The notes under the pieces are model-generated. The model worked only from the letters and a program-made list of their open reading frames with translations. It ran no database searches and was not told where the DNA came from. Positions 34,607-46,907 of a stretch of DNA of 64,000 bases are shown piece after piece. The DNA is from Lycium barbarum (taxonomy: Eukaryota > Streptophyta > Magnoliopsida > Solanales > Solanaceae), in the NCBI RefSeq assembly GCF_019175385.1, contig NC_083339.1, positions 28,611,637 through 28,675,636 of the forward strand. The letters are read 5' to 3'. Position 1 is the first letter of the stretch. Each line of letters opens with the position of its first letter. Position numbers and translations under genes: made by a program.

Positions 34607-37090
34607 GTGATATCTTAAGTTGCATCCTTATTTGAAAATGCATGGAGTGTATGTATGAGAATCTACCCATGGGATGTGTTGTCTGTTCTTGATGTCTGAT
34701 GGTGATGAATTATGGCATAATGAGAGGTTCGATCATTGGTCATGTAGCCTGTTTGTATACTAAGTGATGTGGTAAAATCATGATGTGTGAAGGTTCCTTG
34801 TTCTGATAATGAGTATGATTAAAGGGAGGGTGTTAAGGATTAATTTATTAAGTTAAAAGGTAAGTATGTTATAGTTAATCCATGAGAGTATCCCTTGTTC
34901 GATTCAGTGGTTTGTCTGATTTTGTTTTACCTAAGAAGCTGAAGATAATTAACTTTAAAAAGGAGACTCTTGGATCAATAATGTCCAGAGGAGTTAATGA
35001 AGTTTGAGACCTTAATTTGGCTATGATCCTTAGACTAGCTTACCTGCAGAAGTCAGCAGGGTCATTTAATGACACATAATTTAGTTGATTGATAAGGAAA
35101 GGGGATCAGGGAATGTATGTGGATGGACTTAAGTCACCTGGAACTTGAGGAGGTCTTTTAAAGATACCTTAAGGCAGGATTGGGAAGAACCAAGATCAAA
35201 CTTGGTTCATAATGTCTTTCCCTCAAATAAAAGGTGCCATGGCATACCTCAAGGATCTGTGGGGCATGTATTGCATTATGAATATCCCCTGATCTCTATT
35301 CCTTATCAATGAACCAAGGAAAAAGGGTATGAGTCAATTAGGAGGATGTTAGAGTGAAGAGTGTGGACTAACAATAGATCATTAGTTGTTAATAATGGAT
35401 CAGGTGAATTAATTGTTTTACAGGTTTGATCTTCTTTAATATTAAAATGAGACAAGGTAAAGGGAAGGAAAGATGGAATCATCTAGGTCAGTTTGGATTT
35501 TATGTATACATTAGTTGTTAATAAGAAGAATACTGTTTGGGAAGCAAGTTAGTAAGTTATCTAAATCAATCTTTGAGAAGGTCATTGGAACTTGAGTAGA
35601 AACCTAACTATCTGCCATATGGCCTATTTGTGAACATGAGTATCATGTTGCCTTTGCACGTGCACATTGCATTTTAGGACCTATTTTAACATTGATTGAG
35701 ACTTTGTTTTGGAATCCAGTTATGCCAAAAAGTCTTAAAGGTTGATTAGATTAAGTATTTAGAAGATCATAGTTAACCCAAGTCTATTTGATTACCTGTT
35801 TATATGAGATGTCTCTGAATCCTGTTTGAAGACCTTGAGTGCATTAAAATGAAGTTGACACTGGTCCTAGTCCATATGTGTGATTGTCCCATGCCTAAAA
35901 TCTGTTAAAAAAAAGTGTAAGTCAAGCTGCTAACTTGAAGTTATACTTAAATCACAAAATTCCTGCATAGTTTTATCTAGAGTAAACTGATTCAAGGTTT
36001 AGAGTGAAAGTATCTAGCATGTTACCTCTTGAACTATTTGAGTCTTGGTCTGAGCTTAAATACTTTGTCCATGTGTTTAATTGCCACTACTTGACTGATT
36101 GCTTCATAGGAACCTCTGTGACTTGGCTAGATAGAGTTTATAGTATGACATGACCTGCTGAATGTTCAGACTAGCTTGTGATGATTCTGTGAAATTAAAA
36201 TGACTTAATGAACCTACTACGGAAAAAATTGACTAGGGATAAAACTCAATTCAAAAGAATATGGGAATCACTCTGTGTCACTAAGGTGTGTTTAGAATGG
36301 CATACATCTTGTCTTGCTAGCATTAGTAGTTGTTGGTCTTTTCTGAATATCACTGTGTCTTGCAACAGTTAGTTAGACTCAGAGAGGCCTGCTTTTTTAT
36401 ACTCAATTGTGCCATGCTTGTTTAGATCCCCACTGGTTTTATTACACCACGCTATGGTCCTGCACATGTCCCTTTGTGAATTAAATGGATGACCTAATTT
36501 AGAGTGTTTACAAATCTGCTCAGTTGTGTGTGAATTCTCTATATGCATCTTCTGCTGATTGCCATTGTGTGAATTTCCTTGTGCTCTCCCATGAGCATTG
36601 AGACTTGCAGTTAACTTCTGTCTAAACCATGTTTACATACTTATAGTCTATCCTTATCCATGCTATGTCTAAGTGTTCTTAGTTGGCCTTCTGTCTAAAC
36701 CATGTCTGCTTGCTTCTATATATATATATATATACATTGTAGTTGTTCTATTCATCCATGACCTTGTATTTTGGTTGTTGCTTCCATTTATACTATGCCT
36801 ACTATCTGTGTTTGGCTGTTGGTTACACTGTGTCTGCATATGTCATCTATGCTATCCTTTATATAAGTGTGAAGTCCTATGTTATCATTCCTTCTCTTTT
36901 GGCTGTGTTGGTTGGGAATTAAGTTAGCTATTTGGGTCTTAAGCCTTCCCCTGGTGTCCTGCCATGCCGGAGGTTCATGAAACCTTTTGGATCTTGTGCG
37001 GCATTAGGAACATGCATGGTGGTGACTCTCCCTCTTACTACCCAAATCCCTACCAATAAAAATCCTAGTAGCGCAGATATGAATGTTTAT
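34607..37090. other. about 2.5 kb unassigned sequence, no gene
   Basis: No protein domain or clear LTR boundary is visible. It has a TATA-like cctttatataag near 36857-36868 and an (AT)n at 36717-36734. The style (promoter-like box followed by a ccttcccctggtgtcc block near 36944) resembles an LTR or UTR of another retrotransposon, but I see no second copy in the window. The open stretch at 36673-36927 is read-through of the AT tract. Confidence 0.4.
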
Positions 37091-37099
37091 TCTTTCCTA

Positions 37100-37533
37100 G
37101 CTCAGTAGTGAGACTTATTTTGGTTCGTTTAAGCTCACTTCAAGCTCAAACTGAATCTCACTAGTTGCCTCTTTTCCTCTAGAAGTTGTATCCATCCATT
37201 TTTTCATTTGGTTCTTTAGCAAAGAATTTTCTCTAGTTACTTCATCAACCTATTCCTTCAAATCTACGATGGAAACTACCATGTCATCCCTTTCTTGTTC
37301 TAATTCACCTATTTCTTCAGTTAGAATACCCTTTTCTTTAATGACGCTATGATATGCATCGATTAACACATTTGCTAATGGCATAAATTGTTCTGAGAGT
37401 AACTTTTCAAATATTTCTAAACATCAAAAAAAATTACCTCATCCTATTCCTTGTCATTATCAACATCAGATTTAGCCATTAGTTCAAAGATTGACTCATA
37501 TTCTGAAGGTCCATCATCAACAGCCATCATGGA
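37100..37533 (-). pseudogene. copia gag-pol remnant, part 2 (coiled-coil region)
   Basis: Minus strand: MAVDDGPSEYESIFELMAKS, then after stops and a frame change a long charged helical stretch (EEIGELEQERDDMVVSIVDL-like, about 37330-37240) and EATSEIQFELEVSLNEPK near 37170-37120. Solanaceous copia elements have this heptad-like segment after the gag zinc knuckle (from memory). Similarity fades at about 37100, where the unassigned block begins. Confidence 0.65.
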
Positions 37534-40074
37534 TATTACCCAACCCATCATGATAGGACCCACACTAACCCCCCTGGTGGGCGAACCATCTCCTTAACTA
37601 ATTTCTCATTCATTAAATCAATTATGAACCATCAACAAAGAAAATAACCATAAGATGTCTAATCCTGCCATAATAAGATAAAAGTACGGAACTCTAAGCT
37701 ATTACAACCACAAAGATCTGAAAGTCATCATACAAGGACTCTAAAACATAAAGTTGTCTAAGAATGAACAATTGTCTGAAATGGCATAAGTGTCTAGAAA
37801 TGAAAAAGACATCAATAAGGAAAGATCTTCAGGCGGCATGGCATGGATATGAGCTCACCCTTTGATCTGAATGGGAAATGGGCCTAGGCAAATGTGAGGT
37901 CTAGAAGAAGTCTCCGGCACTCAATATACACCCAAAAATAGGGTGCAGCAAGGTAGTATCAGCACAAACACTATGTACCGGTAGATATCATAGGCCGACT
38001 AAGATTAGTATCGTGCATACATTTCTAAAACCAACAAAATAGGCAGATAGGCACAACAACACAGCAATATCAAGAGTCAATTACCAACCAGGACACAACG
38101 CACAACACGAATAAGTTAAGTCCCATGTAATGCAATCAATGATAGTATCTCAATCGTAGACACATGCTAAGGGCATTAGTGGTACAATAGTTGACCTGCA
38201 GGGGAACATCGTGTCCATGTACCACTCGATCCGAAACTGACTTCGGATCACGAGCCTATAACTAGGCCATATCCTCACCCCCTGTCAAATGTGCCATATA
38301 TATATATATATATATTCCGATCACAAGATAAATCTCAACGTGGTTCAAGTCCTGAACTCAATATGAAGCATAATCAATCAATAATATTAGTGTCAATGAA
38401 TACAAGTCCTCATGCCACAAGTCATATCAAGATCAGATAAATCAACTCAACAATAGCATGAACATACAAGATATCTCAAATATCAAGAACAGTATATATT
38501 AACCCCATCCTTTTAATTCACAACAAATACACCTTATGTTCAATACATAAAGTAATGGCGACAAGCCCACATAATCAAAAGTCACACCAACCTAAGTAGT
38601 ATCCAAGACAAGCCAACATAATCAGAAGTCACACCAACCTAAGTAGTATCCAACCAGACTTCATGCCCGAAAGCCTAATCATGCTTTTTCCCATCAATTC
38701 TACTACATATACAAGCTACTAATCAAAGTATAACTCAAGTAAAGCATAACCCACCTCAATGCATAACTGGAACGAACACAAGTTACTCGTCGTGAGCTTT
38801 CCCCTTGCGTAATGCCTTGGAATGCTCAAAGTCTAGCAATATAATGCTAAGTGAGCAACATACCATCTAATCAAATACGAAACAATATTTGGGAAATAAT
38901 ACCCAAAATGGCCCTAACCATCCAAAAAGGCGAACCCAGAATTTAAGGGTGAATTTATCCTACCCTCAGTCCCAACAATCATAATCCTTCATTTCATGGG
39001 TTTCTAATCACCTTAGACATTTCAATTCAGAATATAGGCAAAACCCCCCAATTAAAGTAAACCCTAAGTCTCAACATATCATCTCAAATAATTAAGTAAT
39101 TCCATCCTGGAAGGTGACAACCTATACTTCTAGATGATATGAAGAGTAATATAATCAATAATCCATAATTTAAAAAAGGGTTTACTGATTCTATGATTTT
39201 CTTACACCATTAGAGAACCAAGACCTAGCATAAGAACTTAATGGAGGGATGAAAGTGAACAAAGTAATGGTTAGGACTTACCCTAAAGGCTGCTTCCACC
39301 AAATTAATGAAATAAATCGCCTCTATTGCTCTAGGAACTCTTTAGGGGAGTTTATGGCTAATGACTTGTACTCAGCAATATAAAAAATTGGTTACTGTTT
39401 CCCGACGATCGCTGCAACAATCGATATTTCCCCCCAGCGGTCCCGCTATAGCGGTCAAACACCCTGCTGTGGCGCACCTTATTAAAATGGACGACTCGCT
39501 ATAGTGGACCACTACCCGCTATGGTGAACTTCCCCTAAACCTTACTCACCGTGGTGGCAATCAACACTCCTTTATGGAGGTCCCACTGTAGTGGCACCAT
39601 GCTCGCAACAGTAGTCACACCAAAACCAGAAACTTCTGGTTGTTTACCAAGTTTTCCCAAAATCTCGACATCAGTCTGAGGCCCCCACATACACAAATAA
39701 GATATACATATATAGGCAAAAGAAAAAGGTCTACGAACTCACCTGTGGCCTCAGAATTCCCAACGGAGGTTTAGTTTACTGAGTCAACCCCCAAACGGAA
39801 TAAAACAAGTTTTCAAACAAATGCACAAAATACAATCAAGCATCTCAGAAATCGAACCATCCATCCCGCCAAGTAATAATCAACCCTCCGGACCTCAGGG
39901 AATCGGCGAAAATTCAAAAAAGATCCGTTTACCCAAAAGTCAACTATTGGTCAAATTCCTTCACTTAAGGATTCTAACTCTTTAAGTTTTCACTAGAATC
40001 GCTTCTAGTCTCGGAAACGGATCAGCAGGGGAAAAATGGTCAAAACGCACCTAACTACCTAACGGGTCATTACA
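37534..40074 (-). repeat. 3' LTR (left) of the minus-strand gypsy element, 2541 bp
   Basis: Aligned with 44380-46907. In plus-strand reading it starts tattacccaaccc, so the terminal TG is mutated to TA, and ends ggtcattaca. It contains (AT)n at about 38294-38315 and a degenerate block of agcggtc/ccgct motifs near 39405-39600. No gene. Confidence 0.88.
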
Positions 40075-40617
40075 TCAGATACCAATTAAATAACCGTTCA
40101 TCCTCGAATGGACAAGGGAAGAATCAAGAGGAAAGGCACCTGACTGGGTGAAAAGTTGGGGATACTTATTACGCATATCGGACTCGATCTCCCAAGTAGC
40201 CTCCTCAACTGGATGATTCTTCCACTGAATCTTCACTGACGCTATCTCTTTAGACCTCAACTTACGAACCTCTCCATCTAAAATGGTAATAGGCTCCTCC
40301 TCATAAGACAAGTTCTCATCTAGAAAGAGTGAATCCCAATGAATGATGTAAGAACTGTCATCGTGAAATCTTTTTAGTATAGACATATGAAACATCGGGT
40401 GAACACCAGACAAACCGGGAGGCAAAGACAATTCATAGGCCACCTTCACCATGCAGCTAAGAATCTCAAACGGACAGATGAACCAAGGATTAAGCTTGCC
40501 CTTCTTCCCAAACCTCATCACACCTTTCATGGGTGATACTTTCAACAAAACCTGCTTCCCAACAATGAACTCAAGATCTCGGACCTTTTAGTCCGCATAC
40601 TCCTTCTGTCTACTCTA
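40075..40617 (-). pseudogene. chromodomain-type C-terminus of the gypsy polyprotein
   Basis: An open stretch from 40548 to 40075 gives LKVSPMKGVMRFGKKGKLNP, then HPMFHMSILKRFHDDSSYI, then a chromodomain-like LSYEEEPITILDGEVRKLRS followed by VKIQWKNHPVEEATWE with its aromatic positions intact. Chromodomains of this type direct integration to heterochromatin (established for chromoviruses). Upstream, SRQKEYAD (about 40617-40590) has a stop before the KVRDLEF block. The frame is open, but there is no integrase core in front of it. Confidence 0.82.
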
Positions 40618-42720
40618 CAAGCGACGATCTCGCCTTAACACAAACCAACACCCTACCCGAATCAGACATGTCCAGCCTCACGAAACTGTTAACCAGATTC
40701 TGAACCTCCATGGCTAACGGATGCTCCAAAGAGATCAAGCAAGCCAAACTACCCATACTAGCTGCCTTCATAGTTAAGGCATCTGCTACCACGTTTGCCT
40801 TACCAGGATGACATAAAATGGTAATGTCGCAATGCTTAAGTAACTCCATCCATCTCCATTGCATAGAATTAAGATCCCACTGAGTAAACACATACTAAAG
40901 ACTGCGATGGTGGTGAATACCTCGCAATGGACACCATAGAGATAGTGCTCCAAATCTTCAGAGCAAATACCGCTGCGACCAACTCCAAATCATGGGTAGG
41001 GTAGTTCTTCTCATGAATCTTCAGCTACCTGAAAGCATAAGCAATAACTTTCTTTTCCTGTATCAAAATGGCACCCAACCTAGAACGCGAAGCATCACAA
41101 TAAATCACAAAGTCCTTTCCCTCTACGGGCAATGCTAGAATCGGAGTTGAAGACAATAAGGTCTTGAGCTTTTGAAAGCTCTCCTCATACAGTTCGGACC
41201 ACTGAAAGGGTACTTCTTTCTGAGTCAAATGGGTTGAAGCAAACCCCTTCACTAACTAACGATAGTAACTGGCCAAACCCACGAAGCTTCGAATCACTAT
41301 CACTGAAGTAGGCCTATCCCAATCTCTCACTACCTCAATCTTCTTAGGATCAACCATAATCCCCTCCTTCGATACCACATGACACAAGAAAGATATAGAC
41401 TCAAGCCAAAACTCACACTTGGAGAAGTTGGCATACAACTTCCTATCTCTCAAACAACCCTCGAGTATTTAACGTGATCCTCCCTACTCCTCAAGTAAGC
41501 CAATATGTCATTAATAAACACTATCACAAAAGAATCCAAGTATGGCTTAAAAAAGTTATTCATCAAATTCAGAAAAGTAGCTGGGGTATTAGTAAGCCCA
41601 AAAGACATAACAAGAAAGTCATAGTGTTGATATCGAGTCCTGAAGGCTGTCTTAGAAATATCTTCAGCCCAAATCTTCAAATGATGAAAACCCCATCTCA
41701 AATCGATCTTAGAAAACATGGAAAACCCCAAAAGCTGGTCATATAGATCATCAATACGAGGAATGGGGTACTTATTTCGAATGGTGACTTTGTTCACCTG
41801 GCGGTAATCAATGCATATCCATATAGTCCCATCTTTTTTCTTCACAAAAAGCACAGGTGTGCCCCAAGAGGAGACGTTTGGCCTAATAAACCCCTCACTC
41901 AGAAGATCCTAAAGCTACTTCTCCAACTCTTTCGACTCTGCTGGTGCCATTCGATATTGTGAAATAGAAATAGGGTGAGTCCCTGGCTCTACGTCAATAT
42001 AGAAATCAATAAAAAAATAAATATCACGGTCGAGTGGAATACCAGGCAAGTCCGTGGGAAATACCTCCGCAAACTCACACACCACAAGAACTGACTCAAG
42101 TGATGGAACGTCAGCACTAGTATACCAAATATGTTTCATATAAGCTAAAAAAACTCTATCAACTAACTTCCTAGTGTGAAGGAAAGAAACAATCTTCTTT
42201 GGGGAGGGACTAGGGGTACCCTTCCACTTAAGTCTAGACATACCCGGCATAGCTAATGTGACAGTCTTGGCATGATAATCCAGAATCACATAGTAAGGAG
42301 CTAGCTAACTCATACCCAAAATAACATCAAAGTCTACCATATCAAGATTCACTAAATCACCCATGTACCATAACCCATAAATGTAATAGTACAAGACTGG
42401 TATACTTTATCTACAATCATTGAGTCTCCAACTAGAGTAGATATATGAATAGGAGCATCAAGAATATCAAAAATCATATCAAGACCTATAGATAAGTACA
42501 TGGACACATAAAAGAATGTAGAACCCGGATCAAACAACACAGAAGTTGTCCAGTGACAGACTGAGATGTTACCTGTAATGATTGTATCGGAACCCTCAGC
42601 CTCTGATCTACCAGGAAAGACGTAGCAATGAACCCATCCGCCACTAGCTTGCGAACCTCTATGATAACCTTATCCTGACTGAGCTCCGCTACCACCAGGC
42701 CGATATCCACATTTGCCTAA
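40618..42720 (-). pseudogene. protease, reverse transcriptase and RNase H remnant of the minus-strand gypsy element
   Basis: Read right to left: protease motif MLFDPGSTFFYVS (at 42540); the start of RT (about 42289-41915, ending AESKELEK); RT core [18 protein letters not shown] and [13 protein letters not shown] (about 41845-41750); then [10 protein letters not shown] at about 41525-41495. In this last motif the family's FIDD reads FIND, a GAT to AAT change at 41510-41512. Next are [47 protein letters not shown] and YCDASRSRLGAILIQ (RNase H), and WMELLKHCDITILCHPGKAN. Multiple stops and frame changes are present. The catalytic Asp to Asn change alone would inactivate RT. Confidence 0.85.
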
Positions 42721-42885
42721 ATGAGATTCGTCTCTGCTATGCTGGGTGCCGCCTCTGCCGGCTGGATGCCGCCATGCCCAGTCTGATCACGGTCTCTACT
42801 ATAAGATCCTCTTCGTCTAACTAATGAAACCTAACCCCTGAGAGCCTGGTACTGAACACTCTGGCCACCTTATCTAAGTCTGGCA

Positions 42886-44163
42886 CAATTTCGCTTGAAA
42901 TTCTCCTGCTCACCACACTTAAAGCATCCATGGTCTAGCGTCGGCCGTTGAATAGAAACCTAAGAAGCAGAATAACCACCATAAAAATCTGGCCTGTGAA
43001 CCCCCTGGCTGACTAGAAGAGTACTGACCGGCCCCTGATGGGCCTCCAATCGAAGCCTGCATAACTGACTGAATCGGACGTCGTGAATAAACCTGGGAAC
43101 TCTATCCGTGGGAGAATGAACCACTGAAGTTACCACCCTTGTGGGGCTTCTTCTCTGCGTACTTACAAAACTATCCTGTCTAACACCCTTAACGGTCTTA
43201 ACATGGTCCACTATATCATGGAAAGAAGATCCTGAGGCTCTTAGCTGAAGAGCAGTGTTCAACCCTTTTACAAACCTTCTAACCCTCTCCTCCTTAATAG
43301 GAAATAGCTGGAGAGCATAATGGGACAAGGAATGGAACCGGGCCTCATAAGCAGTAACTGAAGAACTCCTCTGCTCAATGCTACCGAACTCATCACGCTT
43401 CCTATCCCTCAGAGTACGCGGGACGTACTTCTCCAAGAAAACAGAATAGAACTGAGTCCAAGTCAATAGAGGCAACCCAGCTGATCTACACTCCACATAA
43501 GCCTTCCACCACAACTTTGCATCACCCGAGAGGTGGAGGATCACAAACTCAACACCATACTTCTCAATCGCCCCTAATTTATGAAGCCTCTTGTGACAGT
43601 CAATATTGAACTCATAAGCATCCTTAGTCTCAGCTCCATAGAAAACTGGAGGCTTCATCCTAGTAAACCTCCAAAACAAATCATGCTCTTCACTGGTCAT
43701 CACCGGCCCTGCCACTGGTCTAGGAAATACCTTAGGTCCTAGAGCCTTATCCATACGTGGAGCCACAGCTGCAACATGTTGTGCCCCTAAGGCACGAACC
43801 CTGTCCTGAGCCGAATCAGCCAATCTCACACACTGGCCATCTGGAGCGACTGGTAACATATCTGCCTCAGTCAAACTGTTTAACAGGTTTAACACTCGAA
43901 CCATAACATCTGACAACACTGGAGTAGCTATAATGTCTAGCTGAGCTGGTATTGCTGCAAACTCTGTTGGCTCATCTGGAGCTACCTGAGGCACGGAGGA
44001 TCTAACACGAGCCTGAAAGCCGCATGAGCCCCGGCACTGGCTGGTGCTGCTTCCTAGCCTCTACCACAACCGCAGCCTGTGAATTGGCCTTTATTCTAGC
44101 TGCGGCCCCAGTAGCTGGCTCAGGTACCTCATCCACAGCTGTCCTCACACGAGTCATCACCAT
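42886..44163 (-). pseudogene. gag of the minus-strand gypsy element
   Basis: Likely start at 44163 (MVMTRVRTAVDEVPEPATG). A frameshift near 44000 is followed by a 344-codon open stretch (43994-42960) with the retrotransposon gag core: FYGAETKDAYEFNIDCHKRL, WWKAYVECRSAGLPLLTWTQ, FLEKYVPRTLRDRKRDEF and VTAYEARFHSLSHYA. A zinc knuckle lies just past the stop (about 42930-42886) and reads CFKCGEQENFKRNC. The His of CX2CX4HX4C is replaced by Asn. The capsid part looks complete for a Tekay/Del-type gag. Confidence 0.85.
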
Positions 44164-44360
44164 CTGTGAGAGAATAGAATGAAAATTCAAATACCAATTT
44201 GAATCATCAAGATACCAATTGGAATCAAGTAGCATGAAAGGAAAAGAGAATTTGAATTTTCCTAGTGTCTCATAGCCTCTCGAAGATAAGTACAGACGTC
44301 TCTGTACCGATCCGCAAGACTCTACTGTACATGTCCTTATACAATGAGATCGACGAACCT

Positions 44361-44376
44361 AGAGCTCTGATACAAA
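44361..44376 (-). promoter_or_regulatory. primer binding site of the minus-strand gypsy element
   Basis: The complement reads TTTGTATCAGAGCTC, matching the initiator-Met type TGGTATCAGAGC with two changes, 3-4 bp from the LTR edge at 44380. It proves the minus orientation of the element. Confidence 0.78.
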
Positions 44377-44379
44377 CAT

Positions 44380-45120
44380 TGTCAGGACCCAACCCGTCGT
44401 GATGGCACCCACACTAACCCCCCTGGTGGGCGAACCATCCCCTTAACCAATTTCTGATTCATTAAATCAATTATAAACTATCAACAATGAAAATAATCAT
44501 AAACTGTCTAGCTGTGCCATAATAAGATAAAAGTGTGAAACTCTAAGCTATTACAAACCCAAAGATCCGAAAGTCACGTACAAGGACTCTAAAATATAAA
44601 TTTACCTAAGAAAGAATAACTGTCAGAAATAGCACAAGTGTCTAGAAATGAAATACACATCAATAAGGAAAGATCTCCAGGCGGCATGACATGGATAGGA
44701 GCTTACGCTCTGATCTGAATGGGAAATGGCCTTAGGCTAAATGTGAGGTCTGGAAGAAGTCTCCAGCATGTAATCTGCACTCAAATATAAGGTGCAGCAA
44801 CGTAGTATAAGTACAAACACTATGTACCAGTAGATATCACCGGCCGACTAAGATTAGTATCATGCATACATTTGTAAAACCAACAAAATGGGCAGATGGA
44901 CACAATAACACAACAATATTAAGAGTCAATCATCAACCAGGCCATAATGCACCACAAGAATGAGTTATGCCCAATGCAATGCAATCAATGATAGTATCTC
45001 AACTGTACACACATGCTAAGGGCATTGTTCGCACAATCAATGATGGCATCCATGTACCACTCGCTCCGAAACTGACCTCGGATCACAAGCCCATAACTAG
45101 GTTACATCCTCACCCCCTGT

Positions 45121-45162
<42 letters not shown>

Positions 45163-46907
45163 ATCAAAAGATGAATCTCAAGGTGGTTCAAGTCCAGAAC
45201 TCAATATGAAGCATGATCAATTAATAATATAAGTGTCAATGAATTCAAGTCCTCATGCCATAAGTCATATCAAGATCAGATAAATCAACTCAACAATAGT
45301 ATGAACATACAAGCTATCCCAAATATCAAGAAGAGTATATATTAACACCTTTCTTTCAATTCACACCAAATACACCTCATGTTAAATACATAAAAAAAAG
45401 GGGCGACAAGCCCATATAATCAGAAGTCATACCAACCTAAGTAGTATCCAACAATACTTCATGCCTGAAAGCCTAATCATGCTTTCTCTAGTCAATTCCA
45501 CTACATATATAAGCTACTAATCAAAGTCTAAGTCAAGCAAACCATAACCTACCTCAATGCATAACTGGAATGAATGCAAGCTACTCCTCGTGAGCTTTCC
45601 CCTTGCGTAACACCTCAGAACGCTCAAAGTCTAGCAGTATAATGCTAAGTAAGCAACATACCATCTAATCAAATAAGAAACAACATTTGTGAAATAATAC
45701 CCAAAATGCCCCTAACCATCCAAAAAGGCGAACACAGAATTTAAGGGTGAATTTATCCAACCCTCAGTCCCAACATTTTAATCCTCCATTTCATAGGTCT
45801 CTAATCACCTTAGACTTTTCAATTCAAAATTTAGGCAAAAATCCTCAATTTAGGTGAAACCTATGTCTCAACATATCATCTCAAATAATTAAGCAATTCC
45901 ATCCTAAAAGGTGACAACCTACACTTTAAGATAATATGAACAATAATATAATCAATATTCCATAATTTAAACAAGGGTTTACTGGTTCTAGGGTTCTAGG
46001 ATTTTCTTACACCATTAGAGATCCTAGAAATGGCATAAGAATTTAATGGTGGAATGAAAGTGAACAAAATAATGGTTAAGACTTACCCTCAAGGATGCTT
46101 CCACCAAAGTAACGAAATAAACGCCCCTATTATTCTAGGAACTATTTAGGGGAGTTTATAGCTAATGACTCGTACTTAGCAATATAAAAATGGGTTACAG
46201 TTTCTCGACGATCGCTACAGCGGTCGATATTTCCGCCCCAGCGGTCTTGCTATAGCGGTCAGACACCCTGCTGTGGCGGACCTCACTAAAAGGCTCGACT
46301 CAACATAGCAGTCTAGACCACGCCATAGCGATCACGCTATAGCGGCCTACTACCCGCTCTGGTGGACTTCACCTAAACCTAACTCACTGCAGTGGCAGTC
46401 AACACTCCGCTGTGGCGGTCCAGCTATAGTGGTACCATGCCCACTACGGCGGTCATACTAGAACCAAAAACTTATGGTTTTTCACCAAATTTTCCCAAAA
46501 TCCCGACATCAGTTCGAGGCCCTATATACACAGACTAGATATGCACACATAGGTAAAAAAAATGTGCTATGAACTCACCCGTGGCCTAGAAATTCCCAAC
46601 AGAAGTCTAATACTGAGGTAACCCCCAAACGGAATAAAACAAGTTTTCAAACAAGTGTAGAAAATACAATCAAGCATCTCGAAACCAAACTATCCACCCC
46701 GTCAAGTCATAATCGACCCTCCGGACCTTACATAATCGACGGAAATCTGAAAAAGTTTTGTTTACTCAAAAGTCAACTATTGGTCAAATTCCTTCACTTA
46801 AGGATTCTAACTCCTTAAGTTTTCACTATACTCACTCCTAGTCTCAAAAACGAATCAGCATGGGTAAAATGGTCAAAACGCACATCACGACCTAATGAGT
46901 CGTTACA
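44380..46907 (-). repeat. 5' LTR (right) of the minus-strand gypsy element, 2528 bp
   Basis: In plus-strand reading it starts TGTCAGGACCCAACCCGTCG and ends GAGTCGTTACA. It contains (AT)n at 45125-45159 and a cluster of imperfect palindromes such as CCGCTGTGGCGGT (46407-46419) and gctatagcggtc (46249-46260). No gene is supported. Confidence 0.9.

Larger units (their letters stand above)
37534..46907 (-). mobile_element. Ty3/gypsy chromovirus-type element lacking the integrase core
   Basis: LTRs at 37534-40074 and 44380-46907 bound an internal region with primer site (right) and, on the minus strand, gag, protease, RT, RNase H and a chromodomain-type C-terminus. The coding region jumps from the post-RNase H linker to the segment after the integrase core near 40617, so the zinc finger and DDE core are missing. 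It sits in a copia gag with a 5-bp TSD (atgga/acgga). Confidence 0.9.
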
